64,000 nt of DNA from Prosthecobacter sp. (lineage in GTDB: Bacteria; Verrucomicrobiota; Verrucomicrobiia; Verrucomicrobiales; Verrucomicrobiaceae), in the NCBI GenBank assembly GCA_019186985.1, contig JABARQ010000024.1, forward strand, positions 62,001 to 126,000. Direction: 5' to 3'. The notes beneath the pieces are model-generated. The model ran no database searches. It worked only from the letters and a program-made list of their open reading frames with translations, and was not told the origin of the DNA. Below are positions 54,201-61,730 of this stretch, piece after piece. The position numbers and the translations under genes are program-made. How positions within the stretch are numbered: position 1 is the first letter of the stretch; each line of letters starts with the position of its first letter.

Positions 54201-54476
54201 AATCCCGACGTCACACCGCACAACCTCCTCATCGTCCAGCCTGGCGCGGCGGACGAAGTCGGCATGGCTGGCAATGAGATGGCCAAAACCACCGACGGCT
54301 TCGCCAAGGGCTTCATCCCCGACAGTCCGAAGATCCTGCACAAGACGAAGCTGCTGCCCCAGAACGAACGCGAGATCCTCCGTTTCAAGGCGCCGGAGAA
54401 ACCCGGCGTCTACCCCTACATCTGCACCTTCCCAGGCCACTGGCTGGTCATGAAGGGCGAGATGATCGTGCAGTGA
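51258..54476 (+). CDS. PVC-type dehydrogenase with SGNH hydrolase N-terminus and cupredoxin C-terminus
   Basis: A 1072-aa secreted protein. The signal peptide (ending STAQ) is followed by an SGNH/GDSL-like hydrolase domain (about 30-235): VALIGNSLFDRM, AAFGFNES, INGVHLNQEGY, where the usual D of DxxH is N. A low-complexity linker (~285-340) carries two copies of an interspersed DNA repeat. The PVC-type dehydrogenase propeller covers about 345-720 (FGNGGVFVSDQPHL, LHDFAWSPEGDLIFRES, VADWYNPV), followed by HEAT-like helices. The C-terminal ~120 residues are a plastocyanin/azurin-like domain with copper ligands in TPHNL and CTFPGHWLVM (Cys-x4-His-x3-Met). No CxxCH heme motif is present. The likely role is extracytoplasmic oxidation with copper-based electron transfer. 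A low-GC stretch (53,480-53,790) lies in the helical part. Confidence 0.9.
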   Translation: MNRLRRLRRLLLLPLLGIPLSSTAQLPLEIKPGTRVALIGNSLFDRMRDDGQFEALLHQRFAREKLIVRNLSWSADEVALRPRPDGFGDLNQHLAEHRADIILAAFGFNESFKGEKGLGEFATLLKSFLIELKSHRYNGTSEPEIVLVSPTAAEKPHEHLNAQIKLYTDAMKKVAAAEGVAFADVFDIPASEFRAPHSINGVHLNQEGYRVFSERLYNQLTQETPPKVNEAVRAAVVDKEDKFFQYYRPLNYYYIKGGRAEPYGVVNFPGELAKLLRMVEARDSLIHSLASADGADDSDSDKQASKNDAAPSGKPSSADLPASPGIQSSASSVKSADETPLPVITGDRPINEWLSPSAELAAFKIDPRFEVSLFASEEDFPELFVKPIAIRFDGQGRLWVSTSTTYPQIMPGEAPQDRILILEDTNGDHRADKCSVWADKLAIPLSFEFGNGGVFVSDQPHLTFLKDTDGDGKADHREKLLTGFGTEDSHHALHDFAWSPEGDLIFRESIFHHSQVETPYGPVRARESSFFRYTPATGRLLAFGSYLSTNPWGITFDDWGFHVGSHPVFASAVHSLNAPYPDIHIPAGNYFPAYSGTCGQEFLTSSHWPKDLRDKKHFMRVRYKPTNEVELHEWVEHDTHFEEKKVGIVFQSTNLSFIPVDIQQGPDGAMYVADWYNPVKGHMQYSLRDTRRDKKSGRIWRITAKDQKLETAPKIAGASIPELLDLLKSENYRTRYRAKVELRQQDAELVKNASGISSGVAFPTNSSLSEWIWLREWLSKQSFDGQPNPKMLQTESRMSFHHLARRIMSEPDRFDQNTRAVAARSLRSLALYPWNPILGQNPLIDAANDPSGLVRLEAAIAASYIGTPEALEAALDLLKHPMDSYLTYALRTSLDSHTLQPLWKGNAAFMQKHPELAKFLEDSEPKKPAQMAKKQKAEPPNPFDAQPGLQTITIKTIPERLLYDVREFKVKAGQPVKLIFENPDVTPHNLLIVQPGAADEVGMAGNEMAKTTDGFAKGFIPDSPKILHKTKLLPQNEREILRFKAPEKPGVYPYICTFPGHWLVMKGEMIVQ
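52125..52160 (-). repeat. Interspersed ATCTGCGGAT repeat, intragenic copy A (inverted)
   Basis: The reverse complement contains ATCTGAGTCATCTGCG, identical over 16 bases with the intergenic copy near 21076, and CATCTGCGGATGC. Lies in the linker of the SGNH-PVC-cupredoxin gene and is translated as ASADGADDSDS. It faces copy B at 52236-52271 across 75 bases. Confidence 0.75.
52236..52271 (+). repeat. Interspersed ATCTGCGGAT repeat, intragenic copy B
   Basis: Begins CAGTCATCGGCGTCATCTG and ends ATCTGCGGATGAG. Over a 29-base core it matches the reverse complement of copy A at 24 positions by eye, and the intergenic copy at 21063-21095 at 27 of 33. Translated in frame as SSASSVKSADE. Confidence 0.75.
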
Positions 54477-54488
54477 AAGCCGGCCGCG

Positions 54489-55313
54489 CTACTTTTTCAA
54501 GCCTCCGCCAAACACCCGCCTTCTCGCCTTCATGAAAGCACGCCGTGCTGAGCGAGGCTGCTCACGCAGGTAGGCGCGCCAGAATGTCGCGAGCACGCCA
54601 GGCCTTGGCCTAACCTCAAATCGCGCAAAGTTTCGGTGCAGCGCCCTCAGGTCACGCAGGATCCGGCCGGGCCGTGGCAGCAGCTGAACGCGGATGCCCT
54701 CCATGTCGATGAACCAAAGGCGACCCCGGCCATCCTCAAGCAGGTTCTCGCAGCGCAGGTCCCGGTGACGCAGCCCGCAGGCATGCAGGCGCCCGATCAT
54801 GCGTCCAAGCGTCCGGGCATGACCCTCATCGCCGCCCGCTTCAAAGAAAGGCCGGTAGGTGCCCGCATTGCAGACACGCTCCATGACCAGGTAGCTCGGC
54901 CGCACCGGGCCGCGCCAGGGCGCATAAGCCGCCGCCAGCGCCCTTGCAACAGGCAGGCCTGCCTCCTCAAGCAGCCTGGCCTTGCGGAACGCAAAGATCG
55001 CCTTGGAGGGCCGGAAAAGGTCCAGCAGGGCATCCGAGGGCTTGCGGGCGTTGTAGCGCTTCACGACAAGACGGTCATGATAGGCAAAGTCCGACTTGTT
55101 GCGGAACAGGCCCTGACGGCGGCTTCGGATGCCTTTCTCAGGATCAGCCAGGATGGCATCCAATTCCGGATAATCCGACGCAGCCATCGCATGAACGGTC
55201 CAGCACGTTCCACCTGCCCGAACCCGCCTTGAAGTCAGTCCCAGGCCGGTGCAGAGCCGGAGGCAGTAGGAAATCACTCGTGAGCGAGCCTGGGTCAGCA
55301 TCATTTCCGCCAT
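54489..55313 (-). CDS. WaaP/Kdo-kinase-like lipopolysaccharide kinase
   Basis: A protein kinase-fold enzyme of up to 274 aa, resembling LPS-core kinases (WaaP/KdkA/InaA group) that phosphorylate sugars of the lipopolysaccharide core. The nucleotide-binding Lys is likely in RLVVKRYNARK. The catalytic loop is HRDLRCENLLED (HxDLxxxN) and the metal-binding motif is WFIDMEG in place of DFG. The start is uncertain: 55313 is the longest reading, and ATG 55187 would give 232 aa. The first 42 residues include GLTSRRVRAGGTCWTV, which could be a genuine N-terminal strand. It converges with the PVC/cupredoxin gene. Substrate not determinable here. Confidence 0.75.
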   Translation of the reverse strand: MAEMMLTQARSRVISYCLRLCTGLGLTSRRVRAGGTCWTVHAMAASDYPELDAILADPEKGIRSRRQGLFRNKSDFAYHDRLVVKRYNARKPSDALLDLFRPSKAIFAFRKARLLEEAGLPVARALAAAYAPWRGPVRPSYLVMERVCNAGTYRPFFEAGGDEGHARTLGRMIGRLHACGLRHRDLRCENLLEDGRGRLWFIDMEGIRVQLLPRPGRILRDLRALHRNFARFEVRPRPGVLATFWRAYLREQPRSARRAFMKARRRVFGGGLKK

Positions 55314-55398
55314 AAATGATCAGGACACGCTAAACAACCCTTTCTTCAACACCGAATGTTTTCTGCTCGTCAGAAAGGGGCGCCTCCATCATACTCCC

Positions 55399-55896
55399 GT
55401 GAAGCTTATGCGCGCCGCCGTCCTCTGTCTCTTCATGCTATCCTTGGCCGTCCAGGTGCTGGGCCAGCCGGCGAAGAGGTCGACGCGCTACCGTGACTGT
55501 GACACGCTCTGTGCTGACTTGAACGCCGCCATCCAGCGCCATCCAGGCCGTCTCGGCATGTGGCTGGAAGACGCGCTGGTGATTCATGAATCCTGTGCGG
55601 CGGAAATCGTCGCCTCGGCGATCGACGCTGTGGGCAACCAGCCCGAACTCGTCCGGGCCATCCTGGAAACAGCCATTCATGTCGCACCCAGGCGCGAACC
55701 ACAAATTCGTCTGGCCGCCCGGCGCTTCAAGATCCCCGCCGCCGCACAGTGGCTTGAGCCCAAGGTGCAAGAGGTTGTCGAAGTGAGGCGCGCGTTGGCC
55801 GCCGACAAGGCCGAACCCACTCCGCTGGAGGAAGTGCGTCGGGCCGTCGTGCCGGTGACGGCATCCGCAAGCCCGGCCAGGGCCGGCCGGAAATGA
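55399..55896 (+). CDS. Small exported hypothetical protein
   Basis: A 165-aa protein with a signal peptide (MRAAVLCLFMLSLAVQVLG, cleavage near GQP). The mature part is helical and contains three Cys (RDCDTLC and HESC). The C-terminal 40 residues are Ala/Arg/Val-rich. The segment AAIQRHPGRLGMWLEDALVIHESCAAEIVASAIDAVGNQPELVRAILETAI looks like a two- or three-helix repeat of a type seen in Verrucomicrobiota exported proteins of unknown role. The start is GTG 55399 or ATG 55408. It converges with the exonuclease-ligase gene, 6 bases between stops. Confidence 0.6.
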   Translation: MKLMRAAVLCLFMLSLAVQVLGQPAKRSTRYRDCDTLCADLNAAIQRHPGRLGMWLEDALVIHESCAAEIVASAIDAVGNQPELVRAILETAIHVAPRREPQIRLAARRFKIPAAAQWLEPKVQEVVEVRRALAADKAEPTPLEEVRRAVVPVTASASPARAGRK

Positions 55897-55902
55897 CTTC
55901 GT

Positions 55903-58623
55903 TCAGGCTTCCACTCCGGCCAGCCTGCGTGCGTAGTCCACGGTGTCGATCTCCTTCACCCCCTTGTCCCTGCGGATGGCCTTGATGCGCGGAAAACGCA
56001 GGGACAGCCCGCTGTCATGCCGGGAGCTGGCCTGAATGGAATCAAACGCCACCTCAAGCACGATGTCAGGCACCACGGTGCGCACGCGTCCCCTCTGCTC
56101 CAGGGTGCCGGCGGTGAAATGCTCCGTCAGCTCCTCGATCTCGAGATCCGTCAGGCCGCTGTAGGCCTTGCCGATCACACGCAGCCCTCCGTCAGAATCA
56201 CGCACGGCAAAAGTGTAGTCGCTGAGCACATGGGCACGCCTGCCATGTCCCTGCTCGGCCTTTACAACCACCACATCCAGGGTGGCAAAGGCCTTCTTCA
56301 GCTTGAGCCAGGCCTTGCCTCGACGCCCGGGCGTGTAGGCGCTTGCGGCATCCTTGATGATCAAGCCTTCGTTGCCGCGTCTGCGCGCCGCCATGAACAG
56401 GGTTTCAATCTCCTCCGTCGACGAAGCCTTCTCCACCTGGATCAATGCAACACCATCATCCGCAAACCTCAGTGACTCCAACGCCTCTCGACGCAACGAC
56501 AAAGGCCGGTCAAGAAGCGAACATCCGTTCATCCACAGCAGGTCGAAGACCACATACTTCACGCTTACGTCACTTGGCAGGAACAGGTCGGCCTGGTCCC
56601 GGCGGCCAAGCCGTTTCTGAAGGTCAAAAAACGTGAGCTTCTTCCCTTCGGCATGGGCGATGATTTCACCGTCCAGAATGACCTCCGCGTCCAGTGAACC
56701 CACAACTTTCAGGATTTCAGGAAACTGAATCCCGACAGGCTTCAGGTCCCGGGTGAAGACCTCGACACGTTCCCCGCAACGATGCACCTGGGCCCTGATG
56801 CCGTCGAACTTGTCCTCCACCCAAAGCGCCATTCCTCCTTCCCTCTCGACACTGGCTGCGTGCATGCGCCTCCAGATGTCCTCCGCCGACTCCTCCGGTG
56901 AGGCCAGCATGACTTTGATGGGGACGAAGGGCTGCGGACGAGCCTCCTCAAGGCGCCCGTCACGCGCCAGCACCGCCGCACGCCCCAGGTCACCGCAAAG
57001 CATCGCCGCCTCGCGGACCTGATCGGAGCACTGCCCAAACGCAGCGGCCACGGCTTCCTCAATCAGCCCCTCCTTCGAACCCATGCGCAGATCACCCGTC
57101 AACAACCGCACCAGCCAGGAGCCCGAGTGGGCCGAAAGCCGGACGAACGCTTCGCGAAGCAGCTGAATCCTGCCCATCTGCCCGTCCGCCCGGCGGAGCC
57201 GGTCGAAAAGTCCGGCCACCTCCGGCAGGGCCATGGGTGAAGGTTGCAAGCTTGCCCGCTGCAGCACCAGGAAGGCCGTGCGTCCGGCGTCCGCCTGGCC
57301 GCGTGAGATGGCGCGGTAGTCCACATCCGACACACCACTGACCTCCTGAAGCGCCCGTCGGATCAGCGCCCAGCCTGTGTTGAGCGGCGCTTCGCTTGCC
57401 GAAGGATCTCCGGTCAAACCGGCACAATAACGCACCGCCAGAATGAGCTCGTCGTCGTCCAGAGCTTTCAAATATCCGGCCAGAATCTCCACCTTGCGCA
57501 GCCTGGACGGCTCACCAGCCGTGCTCGCACAAACGGCGGCCCACCTGGAGAAGCCAGCCCCGGCTTCATGCGAAAACTCCCGCACTTCCAAAACCTCTTC
57601 AGCAGCGGCTGAAGAGGCGGCCGGAAAAAGGGGCATCTCCAGCTGATCGGCCTTCTCCAGCGTCCAGGCCTCAAAGCCGCGCGCCCTCAGGTCGGCGGCG
57701 AATTCCCGCGTATAACCATGAACGAGATAAACCCGCCGGGGCTTCACCTGCTCCACCGTCTGCACAAGCTCCGGATAATCCGCGTGATCGCTGAGCGGAA
57801 AAATCTCATCCACCTGATGCCGGAACCTTGCCCCGGGCTGCAACGCCCAGCCGGACAGCATCGCCGTCCGGCAGACCTTCAGCTTCTTCAGGACCGTTGA
57901 CCTGCCGTTGCTCGGGGGAAACAGCAGCACATGACCGCGGGCATTCGCCGGATCAAACAGCCGGTATTCCGGCAGCCCGCCAAGCACATGCTTCACGGCC
58001 TCCGTCATCTCCCACACGGACTTGTGCAGCATCACCGGAAACCCGGCTCCGCCCAGGGCGCACAGGATTTCCTGCGCCTTGCCCAGCGAATAGCCCAGCA
58101 GCACGGGGATGCCGCCGTCCTCGATCGTTTCCCGTACAAATTTCAACACCTGGGCGATGACCTCGCGCGCCGGCGGGAACCGGAACATCGGCAGGCCGAA
58201 GGTGGTCTCCATGACCAGGGTGTCGGCGGAGGCCAGCTCGCACTTCTCGGAACTCAGCCCCTGCCGCAGCTTGTAGTCCCCCGTGTACAGCAGCGTGGCG
58301 CCGTCGCTCAGGCGCGTCAGGTGCAGCATGGCCGAACCAACGATGTGACCCGCCGGAAGCAGGCGCAGCTCCCAGCCCTCCCATTCAAACGGCGTCCGCA
58401 TCGGCAACGCTTGGAACACGTTGTCCTTGCTCAAGCCGTAGCGTTCGCTCATCAGGTGCATCGTCAGCTCCGAGCAGAAGGTCGTGCGGTGACGGGCCAC
58501 ATGATCCGCATGGGCATGCGAGATGAAGGCGCGGTCCACGCCAAAGTGCGGGTCCAGCCACAGGTCCGCCTCAGGCAGGTGGATGCCCCGGCGATGAGTG
58601 ACGGCAAGGAGTGGCGGCGGCAT
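55903..58623 (-). CDS. MBL-fold exonuclease fused to ATP-dependent DNA ligase
   Basis: A 906-aa fusion. Residues ~1-335 form a metallo-beta-lactamase/beta-CASP-type domain of the ligase-associated exonuclease family (HAHADH at 36-41, LLYTGDYKL, LLGYSLGKAQE). Residues ~395-900 are a complete ATP-dependent DNA ligase: N-terminal DNA-binding domain, nucleotidyltransferase motif I EDKFDGIRAQ with Lys605, VILDGEI (motif III), EGLIIKD (motif IV), WLKLK (motif V) and an OB-fold. In many bacteria Exo, Lig, an Lhr-like helicase and a phosphoesterase are separate genes of one repair cluster. Here two are fused and the other two are not adjacent. It is divergent from rdgB. The start at 58623 is chosen because upstream residues run into the rdgB promoter region. 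Confidence 0.9.
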   Translation of the reverse strand: MPPPLLAVTHRRGIHLPEADLWLDPHFGVDRAFISHAHADHVARHRTTFCSELTMHLMSERYGLSKDNVFQALPMRTPFEWEGWELRLLPAGHIVGSAMLHLTRLSDGATLLYTGDYKLRQGLSSEKCELASADTLVMETTFGLPMFRFPPAREVIAQVLKFVRETIEDGGIPVLLGYSLGKAQEILCALGGAGFPVMLHKSVWEMTEAVKHVLGGLPEYRLFDPANARGHVLLFPPSNGRSTVLKKLKVCRTAMLSGWALQPGARFRHQVDEIFPLSDHADYPELVQTVEQVKPRRVYLVHGYTREFAADLRARGFEAWTLEKADQLEMPLFPAASSAAAEEVLEVREFSHEAGAGFSRWAAVCASTAGEPSRLRKVEILAGYLKALDDDELILAVRYCAGLTGDPSASEAPLNTGWALIRRALQEVSGVSDVDYRAISRGQADAGRTAFLVLQRASLQPSPMALPEVAGLFDRLRRADGQMGRIQLLREAFVRLSAHSGSWLVRLLTGDLRMGSKEGLIEEAVAAAFGQCSDQVREAAMLCGDLGRAAVLARDGRLEEARPQPFVPIKVMLASPEESAEDIWRRMHAASVEREGGMALWVEDKFDGIRAQVHRCGERVEVFTRDLKPVGIQFPEILKVVGSLDAEVILDGEIIAHAEGKKLTFFDLQKRLGRRDQADLFLPSDVSVKYVVFDLLWMNGCSLLDRPLSLRREALESLRFADDGVALIQVEKASSTEEIETLFMAARRRGNEGLIIKDAASAYTPGRRGKAWLKLKKAFATLDVVVVKAEQGHGRRAHVLSDYTFAVRDSDGGLRVIGKAYSGLTDLEIEELTEHFTAGTLEQRGRVRTVVPDIVLEVAFDSIQASSRHDSGLSLRFPRIKAIRRDKGVKEIDTVDYARRLAGVEA

Positions 58624-58717
58624 GAAGGGATGCAAGGATACGAGCGGAAGGTGGAGCCGAAAAACTGAGTTTTCAGTTTGAGCGCAGGAACACTCCCCCC
58701 CTACTTTGCCGACTCCC

Positions 58718-59314
58718 ATGCCTGAACTCATCTTTGCCACCTCAAACGCCCACAAGGTCCAGGAAGTCGCCGCCATGCTTGGAACTCAATGGCAGGTTCA
58801 GGGCCTGCGCAGCTTCCCCCAAATCCAGCTTCCCGAGGAAACAGGCACCACCTTTGAAGCCAACGCCATCCTCAAGGCGGAGGCGGCCAGTGCCGCGCTT
58901 CCCGGGCATTACGTCATCGCCGACGACTCCGGCCTGGAGGTGGACGCCCTGGGCGGCGAACCCGGAGTTTATTCCGCCCGTTATGCCGGCCCATCCGCCA
59001 CGGACGCGGACAACCGGGCACGTTTGAAAACCGAGTTAGGCCGACTGACCACCCCCCTGTTCCCGGGCCGTTTCCGATGCTGCCTCGCCCTGGCCCTGAA
59101 TGGCAGGACCCTGCACGTCACCCATGGCACGATCGAGGGCATCCTGCGCCTCGTCGAACAGGGTGAAGGCGGCTTTGGCTATGACCCGCTCTTCCAGCCC
59201 GACGGATTTCAGGACACCTTCGGCGTACTGCCGTCGGAAGTGAAAAATCAACTCAGCCACCGCGCCCGGGCCCTTGGACAGTTGAAGGCGTGGATGGAAC
59301 AAAATCTGGCCTGA
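58718..59314 (+). CDS. rdgB: XTP/dITP diphosphatase (RdgB/HAM1)
   Basis: A 198-aa house-cleaning pyrophosphatase that removes dITP and XTP from the nucleotide pool, preventing their incorporation in DNA. The N-terminal ATSNAHKVQEV, TGTTFEANAILKA, the acidic DDSGLEVDALGGEPGVYSARYAG and the C-terminal GFGYDPLFQPDG with VKNQLSHRARAL are all family hallmarks. The start at 58718 gives the standard N-terminus. It begins a run rdgB, pyrimidine phosphorylase, DhaL-like on one strand, and faces the exonuclease-ligase gene across 94 bases, a fitting DNA-maintenance neighbour. Confidence 0.95.
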   Translation: MPELIFATSNAHKVQEVAAMLGTQWQVQGLRSFPQIQLPEETGTTFEANAILKAEAASAALPGHYVIADDSGLEVDALGGEPGVYSARYAGPSATDADNRARLKTELGRLTTPLFPGRFRCCLALALNGRTLHVTHGTIEGILRLVEQGEGGFGYDPLFQPDGFQDTFGVLPSEVKNQLSHRARALGQLKAWMEQNLA

Positions 59315-59355
59315 ACCTTTCCCGTCCACCTCCGTTTCCTGCCTCGTCCACCCCC

Positions 59356-60588
59356 ATGCACATCCCAACCCTCATCGAACACAAGCGCGATGGAGGCGAG
59401 CTGTCCCCGGACGAAATCCACCAGGTCATCCAGGCCTTCACCGCCGGAGACATGCCGGATTATCAGATGAGCGCGCTGGCCATGGCCATCCTGCTTCGGG
59501 GCATGTCCACCCGGGAAACCGCCGCCCTGACGGAAGCCATGCTGCACAGCGGCAGCACCCTGCAATGGGCCGCCGACGCCCCCATGCGCGTCGACAAGCA
59601 CAGCACCGGCGGCATTGGCGACAAGACCAGCCTGATCATCGCCCCGCTGCTTGCCTGCGACGGCGTCTGGGTGCCGATGATCTCCGGACGCGGCCTCGGC
59701 ATCACCGGCGGCACGCTGGACAAGCTCGAGTCCATCCCCGGCTTCCGGACCCAGCTGAGCGAACCGGAGATCCACCGGGTCATCCGAAAAACAGGCTGCG
59801 TCATGGTCGGCCAGACTGCGGACATCTGCCCCGCTGACAAAAAGCTCTACGCCCTGCGTGACGTCACCGGCACGGTTCCCAGCGTACCCTTGATCACCGC
59901 AAGCATCCTCAGCAAAAAGCTCGCGGAAGGACTCAACCGCCTCGTTCTCGACGTCAAATTCGGCACCGGTGCCTTCATGAAGACCGAAGCTGCGGCGCAC
60001 GAACTTGCGCAGAGCATGGTACAAACGGGCCGCGCGCTCGGTGTGCGAGCCGGTGTCCGGCTCAGCCGCATGGACGAGCCCACCGGTGAAGCCGCCGGCA
60101 ACGCCCTTGAAGTGGCCGAAGCCGTCCGCTGCCTCCAGGGAGACGGGCCTCAGGACCTGGAGGAGATCGTCCTCGACCTCTGCGCCGCCGTTTCCATCTC
60201 ATCCCGTGAACAACTGCAACATCTTCTTCACAGCGGAGCTGCCTGGGAGCGCTTCCAGCAGATGGTCTCCGCCCAGGGCGGCAGACCGGCCGATCTCACG
60301 CGCATCACCGAGATTCATCGCGCCCCGGTCATCCGCGAACTCAAGGCCGACCAAAGCGGCAGGCTCACCCGGATGGATGCCCGCATCATCGGCCAGGCCA
60401 TCCTGGAACTCGGTGCAGGCCGGGCCAGGTCGAATGACAGCATCGACTTCGCCGTTGGCTGCGATCAGATTGCCAAGACAGGCCAGGCCATCGCCTTTGG
60501 CGAAGTGCTGCTGCGCATCCACGCCCGCAGCACCAGCGCCGCCGACGCTGCGGAATCCAGCATTCGTCAGGGCATCCGAATCGAGTGA
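59356..60588 (+). CDS. Thymidine/pyrimidine-nucleoside phosphorylase
   Basis: A 410-aa phosphorylase that splits thymidine (or uridine) with phosphate into base and deoxyribose-1-phosphate. The glycosyltransferase-family-3 fold is shown by IHQVIQAFTAGDMPDYQMSALAMAILLRGMS, the phosphate loop KHSTGGIGDKTSL and the substrate motif MISGRGLGITGGTLDKLESIPG. DVKFGTGAFMKT follows. Whether it prefers thymidine (deoA) or is broad (pdp) cannot be settled by eye. It is slightly shorter than most family members (about 430-440 aa), mostly at the C-terminus. It starts 41 bases after rdgB. Confidence 0.92.
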   Translation: MHIPTLIEHKRDGGELSPDEIHQVIQAFTAGDMPDYQMSALAMAILLRGMSTRETAALTEAMLHSGSTLQWAADAPMRVDKHSTGGIGDKTSLIIAPLLACDGVWVPMISGRGLGITGGTLDKLESIPGFRTQLSEPEIHRVIRKTGCVMVGQTADICPADKKLYALRDVTGTVPSVPLITASILSKKLAEGLNRLVLDVKFGTGAFMKTEAAAHELAQSMVQTGRALGVRAGVRLSRMDEPTGEAAGNALEVAEAVRCLQGDGPQDLEEIVLDLCAAVSISSREQLQHLLHSGAAWERFQQMVSAQGGRPADLTRITEIHRAPVIRELKADQSGRLTRMDARIIGQAILELGAGRARSNDSIDFAVGCDQIAKTGQAIAFGEVLLRIHARSTSAADAAESSIRQGIRIE

Positions 60589-60647
60589 TCACCCGGCCCT
60601 TTTTCCTGTTTGACGCCCGCCAGCCTTCATCCACCATCACTTCCGCC

Positions 60648-61283
60648 ATGCCCAAAGCCAGCCTTTCCAAAGACGAAGTCAAAGCCATGCTCCTGCTCGC
60701 CTGCGAGCGCATCATCGCCGCCGAACCCCAGCTTTCCGAAGCGGACCGCAACCTCGGCGACGGCGATCACGGCCTCGGCATGCAGCGCGGCATGACCGCC
60801 GCCAGGGAAAAGCTGGAGGCTGGTGATGCCGAATCCATCGACAAAAGCTTCTCCGCCGTCGGCATGGCGATGATGAGCAGCATGGGCGGAGCCTCGGGAG
60901 CCATCTTCGGAACTTTCTTCCGCAACGGCGGCAAAGCCCTGGCAGGCAAGGAAACCTTCGACGCCGCCGGACTCGCCGCCTTCCTTCAGGCGGGAGTGGA
61001 CGGTGTGAAACTGCGCGGAGGAGCCGCTGTCGGTGATAAAACGGTCGTCGACGCCATGCAACCCGCCGCAGAAAAGGCCGCCGAAGTCGCAGACCACCCT
61101 CTGCCAGAAGCCATCGCAGCAGTCCAGAAGGCCGCGCTTGATGGCATGGAGGCGAGCAAGGCCATGGTAGCCAAATTTGGCCGCGCTAAAACGCTCGGTG
61201 ACGCCTGCATCGGATTCCCGGACGCAGGCGCAATGTCCGTCACCGTCATCATCGGTGCCTTTGCGGACTACATCCGCGCCTGA
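60648..61283 (+). CDS. DhaL-like dihydroxyacetone kinase L-domain protein
   Basis: A 211-aa protein with the DAK phosphatase (DhaL) fold, the ADP-binding subunit of dihydroxyacetone-type kinases. The divalent-metal loop NLGDGDHGLGM, MGGASGAIFG and LRGGAAVGDKTVVDAM are diagnostic. No DhaK or DhaM partner is nearby, so the phosphoryl acceptor is unknown. It could pair with a distant DhaK or act on another sugar. ATG 60648 gives a normal N-terminus. A GTG at 60585 overlapping the preceding stop (GTGA) would add 21 unlikely residues. Last gene of the rdgB run. Confidence 0.85.
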   Translation: MPKASLSKDEVKAMLLLACERIIAAEPQLSEADRNLGDGDHGLGMQRGMTAAREKLEAGDAESIDKSFSAVGMAMMSSMGGASGAIFGTFFRNGGKALAGKETFDAAGLAAFLQAGVDGVKLRGGAAVGDKTVVDAMQPAAEKAAEVADHPLPEAIAAVQKAALDGMEASKAMVAKFGRAKTLGDACIGFPDAGAMSVTVIIGAFADYIRA

Positions 61284-61477
61284 GGACAAAACCTCGAAGG
61301 AACCAGGCTTTAGCCAGGGTCAATCATGTCGATCAGACATGCCGCAGGACGCCTGCTGTCCTGACTTGCAGGCAAATCACGCAACAGCCGCTCCAGTCAG
61401 CCACGGCTCTTTGATGGCTCCAGACCGACCATTCATTGGAATTGGCCTCAGCCGCTCAGGGCAGCTTTAACTTGAAC

Positions 61478-61507
61478 GCCAGGCTAAAACCTGAAGCCCT
61501 GGCTTTT
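61478..61507 (+). terminator. Candidate intrinsic terminator
   Basis: An 8-bp stem (GCCAGGCT with AGCCCTGGC, one bulged C) with a nine-base loop followed by TTTT. It lies about 195 bases after the DhaL-like gene and on the same strand, so it could end that operon's transcript. The T-tract is short. Confidence 0.45.
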
Positions 61508-61707
61508 CACTCAGCACTCCTTGGGTCAGTGCTGGAAATCAAGGACTTAAGAAGATGGCACTGAATGCAACCCAACCATCAATTTAACTAAAACTTACAA
61601 TCCAAGGATTTAACATATTATTCAAACACACAGATCAAGACTGACCAACTCATCTATATACTTAAATTTAGGGCTCGATGCTTACAATTTTTACATTCCT
61701 ATTTTAT

Positions 61708-61713
61708 TATAAT
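61708..61713 (+). promoter_or_regulatory. -10-like TATAAT for the PEP-CTERM gene
   Basis: A perfect TATAAT in an AT-rich stretch, 17 bases between its end and the ATG at 61731. No good -35 element at 16-18 bases upstream; the nearest similar sequences are TTACAA or TTTACA at poor spacing. Promoter function is likely but not certain. Confidence 0.4.
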
Positions 61714-61730
61714 TATGGCAGTGTTAGTGA

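Larger units (their letters stand above)
61284..61730. other. Non-coding region with several hairpins and an AT-rich promoter
   Basis: 447 bases without a credible gene. Between 61325 and 61535 I see four stem-loops: CATGTC/GACATG (61325-61341), CAGGAC/GTCCTG (61345-61363), a bulged stem GCCAGGCT/AGCCCTGGC (61478-61503) followed by TTTT, and CAGCACT/AGTGCTG (61512-61534). After about 61560 the sequence becomes strongly AT-rich and carries a TATAAT (61708-61713) ahead of the PEP-CTERM gene. The first half may be a structured 3' end or small RNA. No tRNA is recognisable. Confidence 0.5.

Noticed and set aside
60585-60647. GTG start for the DhaL-like gene overlapping the phosphorylase stop
   Set aside because: GTGA coupling is possible, but the added 21 residues are not DhaL-like and ATG 60648 gives the normal N-terminus.
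61177-61470. 97-residue open frame overlapping the end of the DhaL-like gene
   Set aside because: It lies out of frame in a known gene for a third of its length and has no motif, start signal or codon bias of its own.
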